This document shows positions 1 to 5,515 of a stretch of DNA of 7,574 bases, piece after piece (the first letter of the stretch is position 1; each line of letters opens with the position of its first letter). Location of the stretch: contig JAFIHO010000383.1 of NCBI GenBank assembly GCA_017849395.1, positions 1-7,574 of the forward strand, read 5' to 3'. A program made the position numbers and the translations under genes. Under the pieces are notes generated by a model. It did no database searches. It saw nothing but the letters and a program-made list of their open reading frames with translations, and was not told the origin of the DNA. Origin of the DNA: Hyphomicrobiales bacterium (GTDB lineage: Bacteria > Pseudomonadota > Alphaproteobacteria > Micropepsales > Micropepsaceae).

Positions 1-927
1 CGCCGCGACAATCTTCACAAGCAGCGCATCAAGAGCCTGATCAACGCCATCGGGCCGGAGGAAATGCGCCGCCGGGTCGATGTGGAGTTCCAGGAAATCA
101 AGCGCATGGGCAGCCTGCAACTGCCGCAGGAAGAACTGGACCGCATCACCGCCTATTTCGCGCCGCCGCAGTTCGAAAATCTGCCGGACGCGATGCCGAC
201 CGGCGACCGCGATTTCGAGAACTGGAAGAAGACCAATGTCCATGCGCATCGCGCGCCGGGCTATGCCATCGCCACCATCTCGCTGAAGGCCATCGGCCAG
301 GTGCCGGGCGACGCCAGCGCCGACCAGATGGACGCCATCGCGGACCTGATGGACGAATACAGCGTGGGCGAGATCCGCGTCACCCATGAACAGAATCTAG
401 TGCTGCCGCATGTGAAGCAGCGCGACCTGCCCGCCATCTTCAAGCGCCTGCAGGCGCTGGACCTGGCGACGCCCAATGCGGGCCTCATCACCGACATCAT
501 CGCCTGCCCCGGTCTGGATTATTGCGACCTGGCCAATGCGCGTTCCATCCCGATCGCGCAGAGTATCGCGAAGAAATTCGCCGACCTGGAGCGCCAGCAT
601 CAGATCGGCGAGTTGAAAATCAAGATTTCGGGCTGCATCAATGCCTGTGGTCATCACCATGCCGGTCACATCGGCATCCTGGGCGTGGACAAGAAGGGCG
701 TGGAATTCTACCAGCTCCAGCTTGGCGGCTCGGGCGCGGAAGACGCCAGCATCGGCGACATCATGGGTCCCGGCTTCGGCGAGCATGAAATTGCCGCCGC
801 CGTGGAGCGGGTGGTGGATGTCTATCTGAAGCAGCGCCATGACGGCGAACGCTTCCTGGACACCTATCGCCGCATCGGTATGGCGCCCTTCAAGGCCGCC
901 GCCTATCAGGAAAAGGCCGCGGCGTGA
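1..927 (+). CDS. cysI: Assimilatory sulfite (nitrite/sulfite) reductase hemoprotein, C-terminal part
   Basis: This is the 3' part of a siroheme/[4Fe-4S] sulfite reductase, which carries out the six-electron reduction of sulfite to sulfide in cysteine synthesis in the cytoplasm. The frame is open from base 1 (RRDNLHKQRIK...), so the start lies upstream; the ATG at 64 is internal. The 308 visible residues hold the cluster signature: CPGLDYC (CX5C, cysteines at 505-507 and 523-525) and, 36 residues on, CINAC (CX3C, 634-636 and 646-648) followed by GHHHAGHIG. In this family these four cysteines bind the 4Fe-4S cluster and the last also ligates siroheme. The order fits the second half of the duplicated reductase. 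It overlaps the DUF934 gene by 4 bases (GTGA), which implies translational coupling. Nitrite reductase is the main alternative, but the DUF934 partner favours sulfite. The electron donor cannot be read here. Confidence 0.93.
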   Translation, partial: RRDNLHKQRIKSLINAIGPEEMRRRVDVEFQEIKRMGSLQLPQEELDRITAYFAPPQFENLPDAMPTGDRDFENWKKTNVHAHRAPGYAIATISLKAIGQVPGDASADQMDAIADLMDEYSVGEIRVTHEQNLVLPHVKQRDLPAIFKRLQALDLATPNAGLITDIIACPGLDYCDLANARSIPIAQSIAKKFADLERQHQIGELKIKISGCINACGHHHAGHIGILGVDKKGVEFYQLQLGGSGAEDASIGDIMGPGFGEHEIAAAVERVVDVYLKQRHDGERFLDTYRRIGMAPFKAAAYQEKAAA

Positions 928-1415
928 GCAAGCTTCTGAAGGGCGGCGCCTTCGTCGCCGACACGTTCACCCCTGTCGCGGACGATGCCGCCTTGCCGGA
1001 CGGCCCGGCGCTGATCTCGCTCGCCCGCTTCGAAAAGGACCGCGCCCAGTTGCTGGCGCGCAATGCCCCGCTGGGCGTGCGGCTCAAGGCGGAGGAAAAT
1101 CCTTCCCGCATCCGCGAAGATGTGAATCATCTGTCGCTGGTGGTGCTGGAATTCCCGAAATTCCGCGATGGCCGCGCCTTCTCCTGGGCCCGGATGCTGC
1201 GCACCCGCTTCGGCTTCAAGGGCGAGATTCGCGCCGTGGGCGATTTCCTGTTCGATCAGATCAATTACCAGCATCGGGTCGGCTTCGATGCCTGGGAAGT
1301 GCCGGACAATTTCACGGTGGAAGATTTCAAGCGCGCGCTGACCGAGATGACCAACGTCTATCAGCCCTCCGCCGACGGCCGGAAGACCATCCGCGAGCTT
1401 CGCGCCGCGCGCTAA
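924..1415 (+). CDS. DUF934 family protein of sulfite reduction
   Basis: The 163-residue product is a DUF934 protein, a small soluble family usually encoded beside cysI and cysH in Proteobacteria and annotated as a probable accessory factor in sulfite reduction; its biochemical role is not established. The hallmark is the central block at residues 77-93 (FPKFRDGRAFSWARMLR), followed by GFKGEIRAVGDFLFDQ (97-112), both typical of the family. There is no signal peptide or membrane segment. The start is GTG at 924, overlapping the cysI stop as GTGA; the purine-rich AGGAAAAGG at 908-916 can serve as ribosome binding site, and the next in-frame ATG would remove more than half of the protein. No cysH follows: the next gene is convergent, so DUF934 is the last gene of this operon. 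Confidence 0.9.
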   Translation: MSKLLKGGAFVADTFTPVADDAALPDGPALISLARFEKDRAQLLARNAPLGVRLKAEENPSRIREDVNHLSLVVLEFPKFRDGRAFSWARMLRTRFGFKGEIRAVGDFLFDQINYQHRVGFDAWEVPDNFTVEDFKRALTEMTNVYQPSADGRKTIRELRAAR

Positions 1416-1485
1416 GGTTTGCCGTCGTCGCGCGTTTCCCGAAAAGATCGCGTCCATGTCTTCGCGTATCTTTGCGTTGCCCTGG

Positions 1486-1508
1486 ATGGCCCGCGTAAAG
1501 CGGGCCAT
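1486..1508. repeat. Perfect 9-bp palindromic hairpin, REP-like, between convergent genes
   Basis: ATGGCCCGC (1486-1494) and GCGGGCCAT (1500-1508) form a perfect 9-bp stem around the loop GTAAA. The context CCTGG-ATG...CAT-GACA resembles palindromic units scattered between genes in many alphaproteobacterial genomes, where GC-rich arms sit between TGGAT and ATGACA. It lies between the DUF934 stop (1415) and the MoaD-like stop (1545). Neither strand has a T-run after the stem, so it is not a classical intrinsic terminator, though it could stabilise or end transcripts from both sides. That it is a dispersed repeat is my inference from memory of such sequences. Confidence 0.5.
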
Positions 1509-1544
1509 GACACATGAAGCTATCGGCAGGCGGTTCGCGTGAAC

Positions 1545-1808
1545 CTAGCCGCCGCTCAACGCCTGCACGATCTGCACTTCGTCGCCGTCGTGCAGCGTCC
1601 GTCCGAGATCGAATGTCTGCTCGCCATTGACGAACACGCGCATGTGACGGCGGATGCGGTCCTGCTCGTCGACCATGCGGAAGCGGATGCCGGGATAGCG
1701 GCTGTCCAGATCGGCCAGCAATTCGCCCAGGCTGCCGCCCGCCGCATCCACTTCGCGCGCCCCGGTATAGGGACGCAGCGGGCTGGCGATCAGCACCTTG
1801 CAGGTCAT
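1545..1808 (-). CDS. MoaD/ThiS-family ubiquitin-like protein with C-terminal Gly-Gly
   Basis: The 87-residue product is a small beta-grasp protein of the MoaD/ThiS sulfur-carrier superfamily. It shows an N-terminal strand (VLIASPLRPYTGARE), the helix SLGELLADLDSRYPG (26-40), the strand RVFVNGEQ (57-64), then DGDEVQIVQALSGG (74-87). The exposed terminal Gly-Gly is what E1-like enzymes (MoeB/ThiF) adenylate in the family before thiocarboxylation or protein conjugation. The ATG at 1808-1806 overlaps the stop of the upstream propeller gene as ATGA, so the two are probably translationally coupled; no good Shine-Dalgarno is seen. No moaE, moeB, thiG or other cofactor gene lies nearby, so I do not call it moaD or thiS. 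It could be a dedicated sulfur donor or a modifier linked to the propeller protein. Fold call is firm, pathway unknown. Confidence 0.85.
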   Translation of the reverse strand: MTCKVLIASPLRPYTGAREVDAAGGSLGELLADLDSRYPGIRFRMVDEQDRIRRHMRVFVNGEQTFDLGRTLHDGDEVQIVQALSGG

Positions 1809-2983
1809 GCCGTGCGGGCCGTCTCGACGGCATAGATTTCCGGCAGATGCCGCGCCAGGCAGCGCCAGTTGCCGCCCGCGTCGCGGCTACCCCACAATTC
1901 GCCGCTGGTGGTGCCGAAATAAAGCCCGATTTTCTTCTGCGCGTCGGCGGTCATGGCCTGGCGCTTCACCGTCCACCAGGCTTCGGCTTTGGGCATCCCC
2001 GCATCCATGCGCTGCCAGCTTTTGCCGCCATTTCGGGTGCGATAGACACAGGGCTTGCCGCCGACGCTGGTGCGCGGCCACACGGTCTGTCCGTCCATCG
2101 GGAACACCCACACCGTCTTGTCGTCGGCGGGATGCACCACCATCGGAAAGCCGACATCGCCGACGGAACGCGGCATCGCCTTGCCGATGCGTTGCCATGC
2201 GGTAGACGGCCGGTCGAGCCGATAGATGCCGCAGTGATTCTGCTGGTACAGCCGGTCGGGATTGCTGGGACACATCCGCACGCAATGCGGATCGTGGAAG
2301 GTGAGGTTGCCGACATCCAGGCCCTCCACCACCTCCAGCCCCTCGACCAGCGGCGTCCAGTGGCGTCCGCCATCGCGCGTCTCATGCACGCCGCCGCTCG
2401 ACATGCCGAAATACAGATGCGCCGGATCGCGCGGATCGACGATGATGGAATGCATCCTGGGGCCGTCCGGGCTGCCATCCTGCTCGCCGCCCATCCAGGC
2501 GCGATATTGCGGATCGTCATTCACGCCGGAGAAAGGCTCCCAGGTGACGCCGCCGTCTTCGCTGCGGAACAATCCCTGCGGCGAGGTCCCCGCGTACCAG
2601 ACATCGGGCTCATTGGCGTGCGCGGGCGTCAGCCAGAAGGTGTGGTTGACGCTGCGCCCCTTGCCGTCCGCCGTCTTGGTAAAGGCGGGCGGGCGCGTCG
2701 CCTCCGTCCAGCTTCGCCCCAGGTCGGTGGAGCGGAAAATGGTCGGCCCCAGATGGCCGGTGCTGGCCGCCGCCAGCAGGGTGCGCCCGTCGCGCGGGTC
2801 CATGACCAGGTGATGGATGATATGGCCCAGGAAATGCGGCCCGTCCGCCCGCCAGGCGCGGCGCGCGCCATCGTCATGGTAGATCCAGGCGCCCTTGCGG
2901 GTGGCGACCAGCAGCAGGTTGTGCGGGGCTTTTTTCCGTGCGGATTTTGCAGGCTTCTTGGGGGTTTTCGGTCTGCTTGCCAT
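1805..2983 (-). CDS. Asp-box (BNR/WD40-YVTN-like) beta-propeller protein, function unknown
   Basis: The 392-residue protein carries five Asp-box repeats (S/T-x-D/N-x-G-x-x-W): STDLGRSW (85-92), SEDGGVTW (141-148), TRDGGRHW (202-209), TRNGGKSW (316-323) and SRDAGGNW (366-373). Such repeats mark propeller blades of the sialidase/VPS10/YCF48 type. It is often labelled exo-alpha-sialidase, but I see no FRIP motif or arginine triad, so enzymatic activity is unsupported. A cysteine-rich segment at 231-253 (DPHCVRMCP...QQNHCGIY) looks like a conserved family block. The N-terminus lacks a signal peptide and is strongly basic (KTPKKPAKSARKKAP, 6-20), so the protein is probably cytoplasmic. The ATG at 2983-2981 is preceded by AGAGGAG (2994-3000) 10 bases away, which supports this start. 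It is the first gene of an operon with the MoaD-like gene and diverges from the Spy-like gene. Confidence 0.85.
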   Translation of the reverse strand: MASRPKTPKKPAKSARKKAPHNLLLVATRKGAWIYHDDGARRAWRADGPHFLGHIIHHLVMDPRDGRTLLAAASTGHLGPTIFRSTDLGRSWTEATRPPAFTKTADGKGRSVNHTFWLTPAHANEPDVWYAGTSPQGLFRSEDGGVTWEPFSGVNDDPQYRAWMGGEQDGSPDGPRMHSIIVDPRDPAHLYFGMSSGGVHETRDGGRHWTPLVEGLEVVEGLDVGNLTFHDPHCVRMCPSNPDRLYQQNHCGIYRLDRPSTAWQRIGKAMPRSVGDVGFPMVVHPADDKTVWVFPMDGQTVWPRTSVGGKPCVYRTRNGGKSWQRMDAGMPKAEAWWTVKRQAMTADAQKKIGLYFGTTSGELWGSRDAGGNWRCLARHLPEIYAVETARTA

Positions 2984-2993
2984 GGGCCTTTTT

Positions 2994-3000
2994 CTCCTCT
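2994..3000 (-). promoter_or_regulatory. Strong Shine-Dalgarno of the propeller gene
   Basis: On the minus strand AGAGGAG is followed by a 10-base spacer and ATG. It is the clearest ribosome binding site in the window and fixes the propeller start at 2983, keeping the Lys-rich N-terminal tail in the protein. Confidence 0.75.
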
Positions 3001-3010
3001 GGGCCAGGGG

Positions 3011-3040
3011 AATATTCGGAGCGCGCCGCGATCAAGGCAA
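3011..3040 (-). promoter_or_regulatory. Possible promoter of the propeller/MoaD-like operon
   Basis: Read on the minus strand, TTGCCT (3040-3035) and AATATT (3016-3011) are separated by 18 bases and lie just upstream of the Shine-Dalgarno, which would give a leader of roughly 20 bases. Each hexamer matches the housekeeping consensus only partly (3/6 and 4/6), so this is a tentative call. Confidence 0.22.
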
Positions 3041-3087
3041 CGCCCCGCCTGTAAGACGTGGCGGCCTGCCGCTTTCCGACAAGCCAA

Positions 3088-3105
3088 GCTGAACAGAAGC
3101 TGAAT
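3088..3105 (+). promoter_or_regulatory. Direct-repeat operator candidate, PhoB/OmpR-family geometry
   Basis: GCTGAAC (3088-3094) and GCTGAAT (3099-3105) are 7-base direct repeats separated by AGAA, giving an 11-base period, about one helical turn. The repeat extends to AAGCTGAA (3086-3093 and 3097-3104). The 7-4-7 layout is that of sites bound head-to-tail by OmpR/PhoB-type response regulator dimers, such as the pho box, though the bases here are not the Escherichia coli pho consensus. It sits in the divergent region about 90 bases before the Spy-like start and about 105 before the propeller start, so it could control either or both. The function is inferred from geometry only. Confidence 0.4.
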
Positions 3106-3195
3106 GGCGTAAATTTCATTTTGTAGCATCGGTTTTCGGCGGCGCGGCCGTCCGGTCCGCCGTAAAATCCTGTCGATTTCAAACCGGGATTTGCC

Positions 3196-3870
3196 ATGCC
3201 AAAAGCCCTTGTCCCCGTGATTGCCACGCTGGTTCTGTGCGGCGCGGCGACCGTCGCCATGCTCGCCACCAACGCCCATGCCCAGCCCGAGCCCAAGAAG
3301 CCGATGCTGCTGGCGCAGGCCGCGCCTGCCGGAAACGAACGCCGCCCCGCCCGCGAATTCCGAACCTCCATGCCCGGCCCCGGACAGATGGCGGCCCACA
3401 TGAAACAGATGTGCGAGGATGGCTATGCCCGCGAGGTGGGCGCGATGGCCTATATCGATGCGCGGCTGGAACTGACGGCGGCGCAGAAGCCTGTGTTCGA
3501 GCGCTGGAAACAGGTGAAGCTCGGCACCGCCAAGCGCCGCGCCGAAAGCTGCGCCGCGATGGAACGGCCGCGCGCTTCGGAACGGCCCAGCGTCGTGGAC
3601 CGGCTGGCGAAGCGCGAGGAGATGCTGAAGAGCGAACTGGCCGACGTGAGCGCCGAACGCCCGGCGCTGGAAGCCTTCTACAAATCGCTCACGCCCGAAC
3701 AGCAGCGGGAATTCACCCGCGCCGCCCAGCAGCGGATGATGGAACGCGGCCGGATGATGGCGCACCGCATGATGGGGCCCGGCCAGATGGACGCCATGAT
3801 GCATCGCGGCCCGATGACCATGCCCATGCCGCCGGAAGGCCCGGCGAACCCGCCGCCGCCGCCCCGTTAA
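3196..3870 (+). CDS. Spy/CpxP-family (LTxxQ) periplasmic protein with Met/His-rich tail
   Basis: The 224-residue product has a Sec signal peptide (hydrophobic 5-24, likely cleavage after NAHA at 29) and should be periplasmic. Two LTxxQ motifs, LTAAQ (93-97) and LTPEQ (165-169), define the Spy/CpxP family, helical proteins that act as ATP-independent chaperones or in metal and envelope stress responses. Two cysteines, 73 (QMCEDGYARE) and 119 (AESCAAM), could form a disulfide. From 181 to 211 the chain holds 12 methionines plus two histidines (MMERGRMMAHRMMG..., MDAMMHRGPM), then a proline-rich end (PPPPPR). This tail suggests binding of copper or another soft metal. The ATG at 3196 has only a weak GGGA site before it but leaves a well-formed signal peptide. 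It is a single gene closed by a strong terminator. Family call is firm; chaperone versus metal role is open. Confidence 0.85.
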   Translation: MPKALVPVIATLVLCGAATVAMLATNAHAQPEPKKPMLLAQAAPAGNERRPAREFRTSMPGPGQMAAHMKQMCEDGYAREVGAMAYIDARLELTAAQKPVFERWKQVKLGTAKRRAESCAAMERPRASERPSVVDRLAKREEMLKSELADVSAERPALEAFYKSLTPEQQREFTRAAQQRMMERGRMMAHRMMGPGQMDAMMHRGPMTMPMPPEGPANPPPPPR

Positions 3871-3890
3871 GGCTTCGCGTCATTGTCACA

Positions 3891-3924
3891 AAGGGCGCCG
3901 GTTTCCGGCGCCCTTTTCTTTCTT
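3891..3924 (+). terminator. Intrinsic terminator of the Spy-like gene
   Basis: GGGCGCCGG (3893-3901) and CCGGCGCCC (3905-3913) form a perfect 9-bp GC-rich stem with a TTT loop, extended by A-T pairs at the base and followed by TTTTCTTTCTT (3914-3924). It starts about 20 bases after the Spy-like stop and is the best terminator in the window. It also shows that the decarboxylase frame, though open back to 3883, should start downstream of it. Confidence 0.9.
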
Positions 3925-3957
3925 GATATCGGGGCCCCCTTGGCCCACATACCCCGC

Positions 3958-5124
3958 ATGAACGCGCCCGTCCGCCCGGCCATGCCGCAATTCGCCTCCA
4001 TCGAGAAGGCCATCGAGGCGCTCGATCCGGTCCAGCCTGTCTATGCGGTACTTCCCGAAAAGATACGCGTGGCGGCGCGCCGTTTCCTGGATTCCTTCCC
4101 GGGCGACACGCTCTATGCCGTAAAATCCAACGCCAGCCCCTTCATGCTGAAGGAAATCTGGGACGCGGGCATCCGGCATTTCGATACCGCCTCGCTGGGC
4201 GAGATCGAGATCGTGAAGAGCCTGCTGCCTGACGCCAGGTGCCACTTCATGGCGCCGGTGCGCCTGCCGGGCGCGGCGAAGATCGCCTATGGGAAATATG
4301 GCGTGACCGACTATGTCGTCGATTGCGATTTCGAGCTTGAGAAGCTGCTGGCCGAAACCGGCAATCCGCGCGATCTGCGCGTCTTCGTGCGCATCGCCAC
4401 ATCGCTGGGCGGCGCGGTTCTGGAGATGGCGAGCAAGTTCGGCGCATCGCCCGAAGAGGCGGCGAAATTGCTGAAGCGGGTGCAGGCCGCAGGCGCGGCG
4501 CCCTGCCTGACGTTCCATGTCGGCTCGCAATGCCTGTCGCCCTTCTCCTACGCGCAGGCGATCGAGATGGCGCAGCGCACCGCGCGGTTCGCGGGCGTGG
4601 AGCTGAAGGCGCTGGATATCGGCGGCGGATTTCCCGGTCCCCTGCTGGGCAATGATGTGCCGCCGTTCCACTGGTATTTCGACACCATCACCGAAGCCCT
4701 GCGCACGCTCGACAATCCGCAAATTCCGGTGATGTGCGAGCCGGGGCGCGCGCTGTCGACCGAGGGCATGTCGCTCATCACGCGCGTGGTGCTGCGCAAG
4801 GGGCAGCGGCTCTACATCAATGACGGCCGCTATGGCAGTTTCGACGAATTGTGCCAGCCGGGCTTTCTTGCCGATTATCCCGTGCGCGCCATCACGCTTG
4901 GCAAGAAGGGCGCAACGCCGCTGCCTCAGAAGAATCTGGACTCCTTCCGGCTGTTCGGGCCGAGTTGCGACACGATCGATGTGTTGCCGCGGCCATTTCT
5001 GTTGCCCGACACGATCGCCGCGGGCGACTTCATCGTGTTCGATGCCATCGGCGCCTATTCCGTTTCGTCGCGCTCATCCTTCAACGGATTCTATCCCGAC
5101 GATTGGGTTCGCATCACCGGTTGA
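3958..5124 (+). CDS. Type III PLP-dependent ornithine/lysine decarboxylase
   Basis: The 388-residue enzyme belongs to fold type III (alanine racemase fold) decarboxylases and should convert ornithine to putrescine, or lysine to cadaverine, in cytoplasmic polyamine synthesis. Visible motifs in order: YAVKSN (PLP lysine at 56), FDTASLGEIE (75-84), HVGSQ (187-191, ring-stacking histidine), IGGGFPG (221-227, phosphate loop), CEPGR (260-264, Glu for the pyridine nitrogen), GPSCDTID (334-341, the Cys-Asp pair completing the partner subunit's active site) and FDAIGAYS (361-368). All key residues are present, so it should be active. Its length suits the short bacterial form. The frame opens at 3883, but that start lies before the terminator; ATG 3958 gives the normal N-terminus. 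No clear Shine-Dalgarno precedes it. Substrate choice and carboxynorspermidine decarboxylase relatives cannot be fully separated by eye, though HVGSQ/CDTID favour ODC/LDC. Confidence 0.88.
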   Translation: MNAPVRPAMPQFASIEKAIEALDPVQPVYAVLPEKIRVAARRFLDSFPGDTLYAVKSNASPFMLKEIWDAGIRHFDTASLGEIEIVKSLLPDARCHFMAPVRLPGAAKIAYGKYGVTDYVVDCDFELEKLLAETGNPRDLRVFVRIATSLGGAVLEMASKFGASPEEAAKLLKRVQAAGAAPCLTFHVGSQCLSPFSYAQAIEMAQRTARFAGVELKALDIGGGFPGPLLGNDVPPFHWYFDTITEALRTLDNPQIPVMCEPGRALSTEGMSLITRVVLRKGQRLYINDGRYGSFDELCQPGFLADYPVRAITLGKKGATPLPQKNLDSFRLFGPSCDTIDVLPRPFLLPDTIAAGDFIVFDAIGAYSVSSRSSFNGFYPDDWVRITG

Positions 5125-5180
5125 TGCCCGCGCGCACCCGAAATTCGCGCGCCAAAATCCCTGTTGCAAGTGCGAGACGT

Positions 5181-5225
5181 CACGGCCTGCTGCCATGAAA
5201 AACGGCATGGCGATGCAAGACCGTG
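5181..5225. repeat. Nested inverted repeat downstream of the decarboxylase
   Basis: An inner stem GCCATG/CATGGC (5192-5197 and 5206-5211, loop AAAAACGG) sits inside an outer stem CACGG/CCGTG (5181-5185 and 5221-5225). No T-run follows directly. It could be part of the decarboxylase 3' untranslated region or of a small structured RNA; the outer stem is separated by internal loops and may not form. Confidence 0.35.
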
Positions 5226-5299
5226 CGGCCCCACCGCCTAAAAAGCCCCGTGAGTCGCATTATTCTGGACTCCGGCGGTCCAAAATCCCGAATTTCCTT

Positions 5300-5326
5300 A
5301 GTTTCCGCTTAGGGAAACTTATTTTT
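5300..5326 (+). terminator. Weak terminator candidate or operator hairpin
   Basis: AGTTTCC (5300-5306) and GGAAACT (5313-5319) form a perfect 7-bp stem with a 6-base loop, followed by TATTTTT (5320-5326). The shape fits a weak intrinsic terminator for the decarboxylase message, about 175 bases after its stop. The stem is AT-rich for this genome, so a protein-binding palindrome is an alternative. Confidence 0.4.
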
Positions 5327-5450
5327 CGCAGTCGCACACATAGTAAGCGGTATGCCCATGCGATGTGCGAGGTGCCTAAAAGCGCGCCGGAAGTGAAGTG
5401 CTCTCACCGCAACATCGCTCGCGAAACAAAGCAAAATCAATTTGTCCGAG

Positions 5451-5479
5451 TTGAACCACCATTTCTCAGACCAGATAGT
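5451..5479 (+). promoter_or_regulatory. Possible promoter of the porin gene
   Basis: TTGAAC (5451-5456) and GATAGT (5474-5479) are spaced by 17 bases; each matches the housekeeping -35/-10 consensus at four of six positions. Transcription would begin near 5486, giving a leader of about 30 bases that includes the AGAGGA ribosome binding site at 5501-5506, 9 bases before the ATG. Confidence 0.33.
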
Positions 5480-5515
5480 GACCATGCTTCTATTTAAAGC
5501 AGAGGATCTTGATAC

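Larger units (their letters stand above)
5125..5515. other. 391-base intergenic region, no convincing gene
   Basis: This is the longest gap in the window, and from about 5260 it is clearly more AT-rich than its surroundings. Frames cross it in part, but none has a credible start, composition or recognisable product. It contains a nested inverted repeat at 5181-5225, a 7-bp hairpin followed by T residues at 5300-5326, a spaced inverted repeat TCGCACA/TGTGCGA (5332-5338, 5364-5370), and the probable promoter and ribosome binding site of the porin gene at its right end. It is plausibly a decarboxylase 3' end plus a long regulatory region for the porin, with room for a small RNA. Confidence 0.6.

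Noticed and set aside
1532..1545. Hairpin GGTTC-GCGT-GAACC at the MoaD-like stop as terminator
   Set aside because: Only 5 bp, with no T-run on the minus strand after it; it may form but does not support a terminator call.
1805..2983. Catalytic sialidase
   Set aside because: Asp boxes alone do not give activity; the arginine triad, FRIP motif and signal peptide are not seen.
1847..3103. 418-codon plus-strand open frame opposite the propeller gene
   Set aside because: It is antisense to a protein with five clear Asp boxes and a strong Shine-Dalgarno. Its translation is Ala/Arg/His-rich without recognisable motifs, as expected of a shadow frame in GC-rich DNA.
3109..3166. CpxR-type box (two GTAAA elements) upstream of the Spy-like gene
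   Set aside because: GTAAA occurs at 3109-3113 and near 3162, but the spacing is about 50 bases, not the 4-8 of a CpxR site.
2629..3804. 391-codon minus-strand open frame across the Spy-like gene and intergenic region
   Set aside because: It crosses a promoter region and two well-supported genes, and its product is low-complexity His/Arg/Gly sequence with no family resemblance.
3883..3957. N-terminal extension of the decarboxylase from GTG-like or ATG-like codons at 3883
   Set aside because: The 25 extra codons are made of the upstream terminator sequence, and decarboxylases of this family start near the chosen ATG.
4820..5497. 225-codon plus-strand frame running from the decarboxylase into the gap
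   Set aside because: The first half lies out of frame inside the decarboxylase, and the remainder loses GC-rich codon bias. An internal start at 5363 would give a short peptide with no Shine-Dalgarno and no recognisable features.
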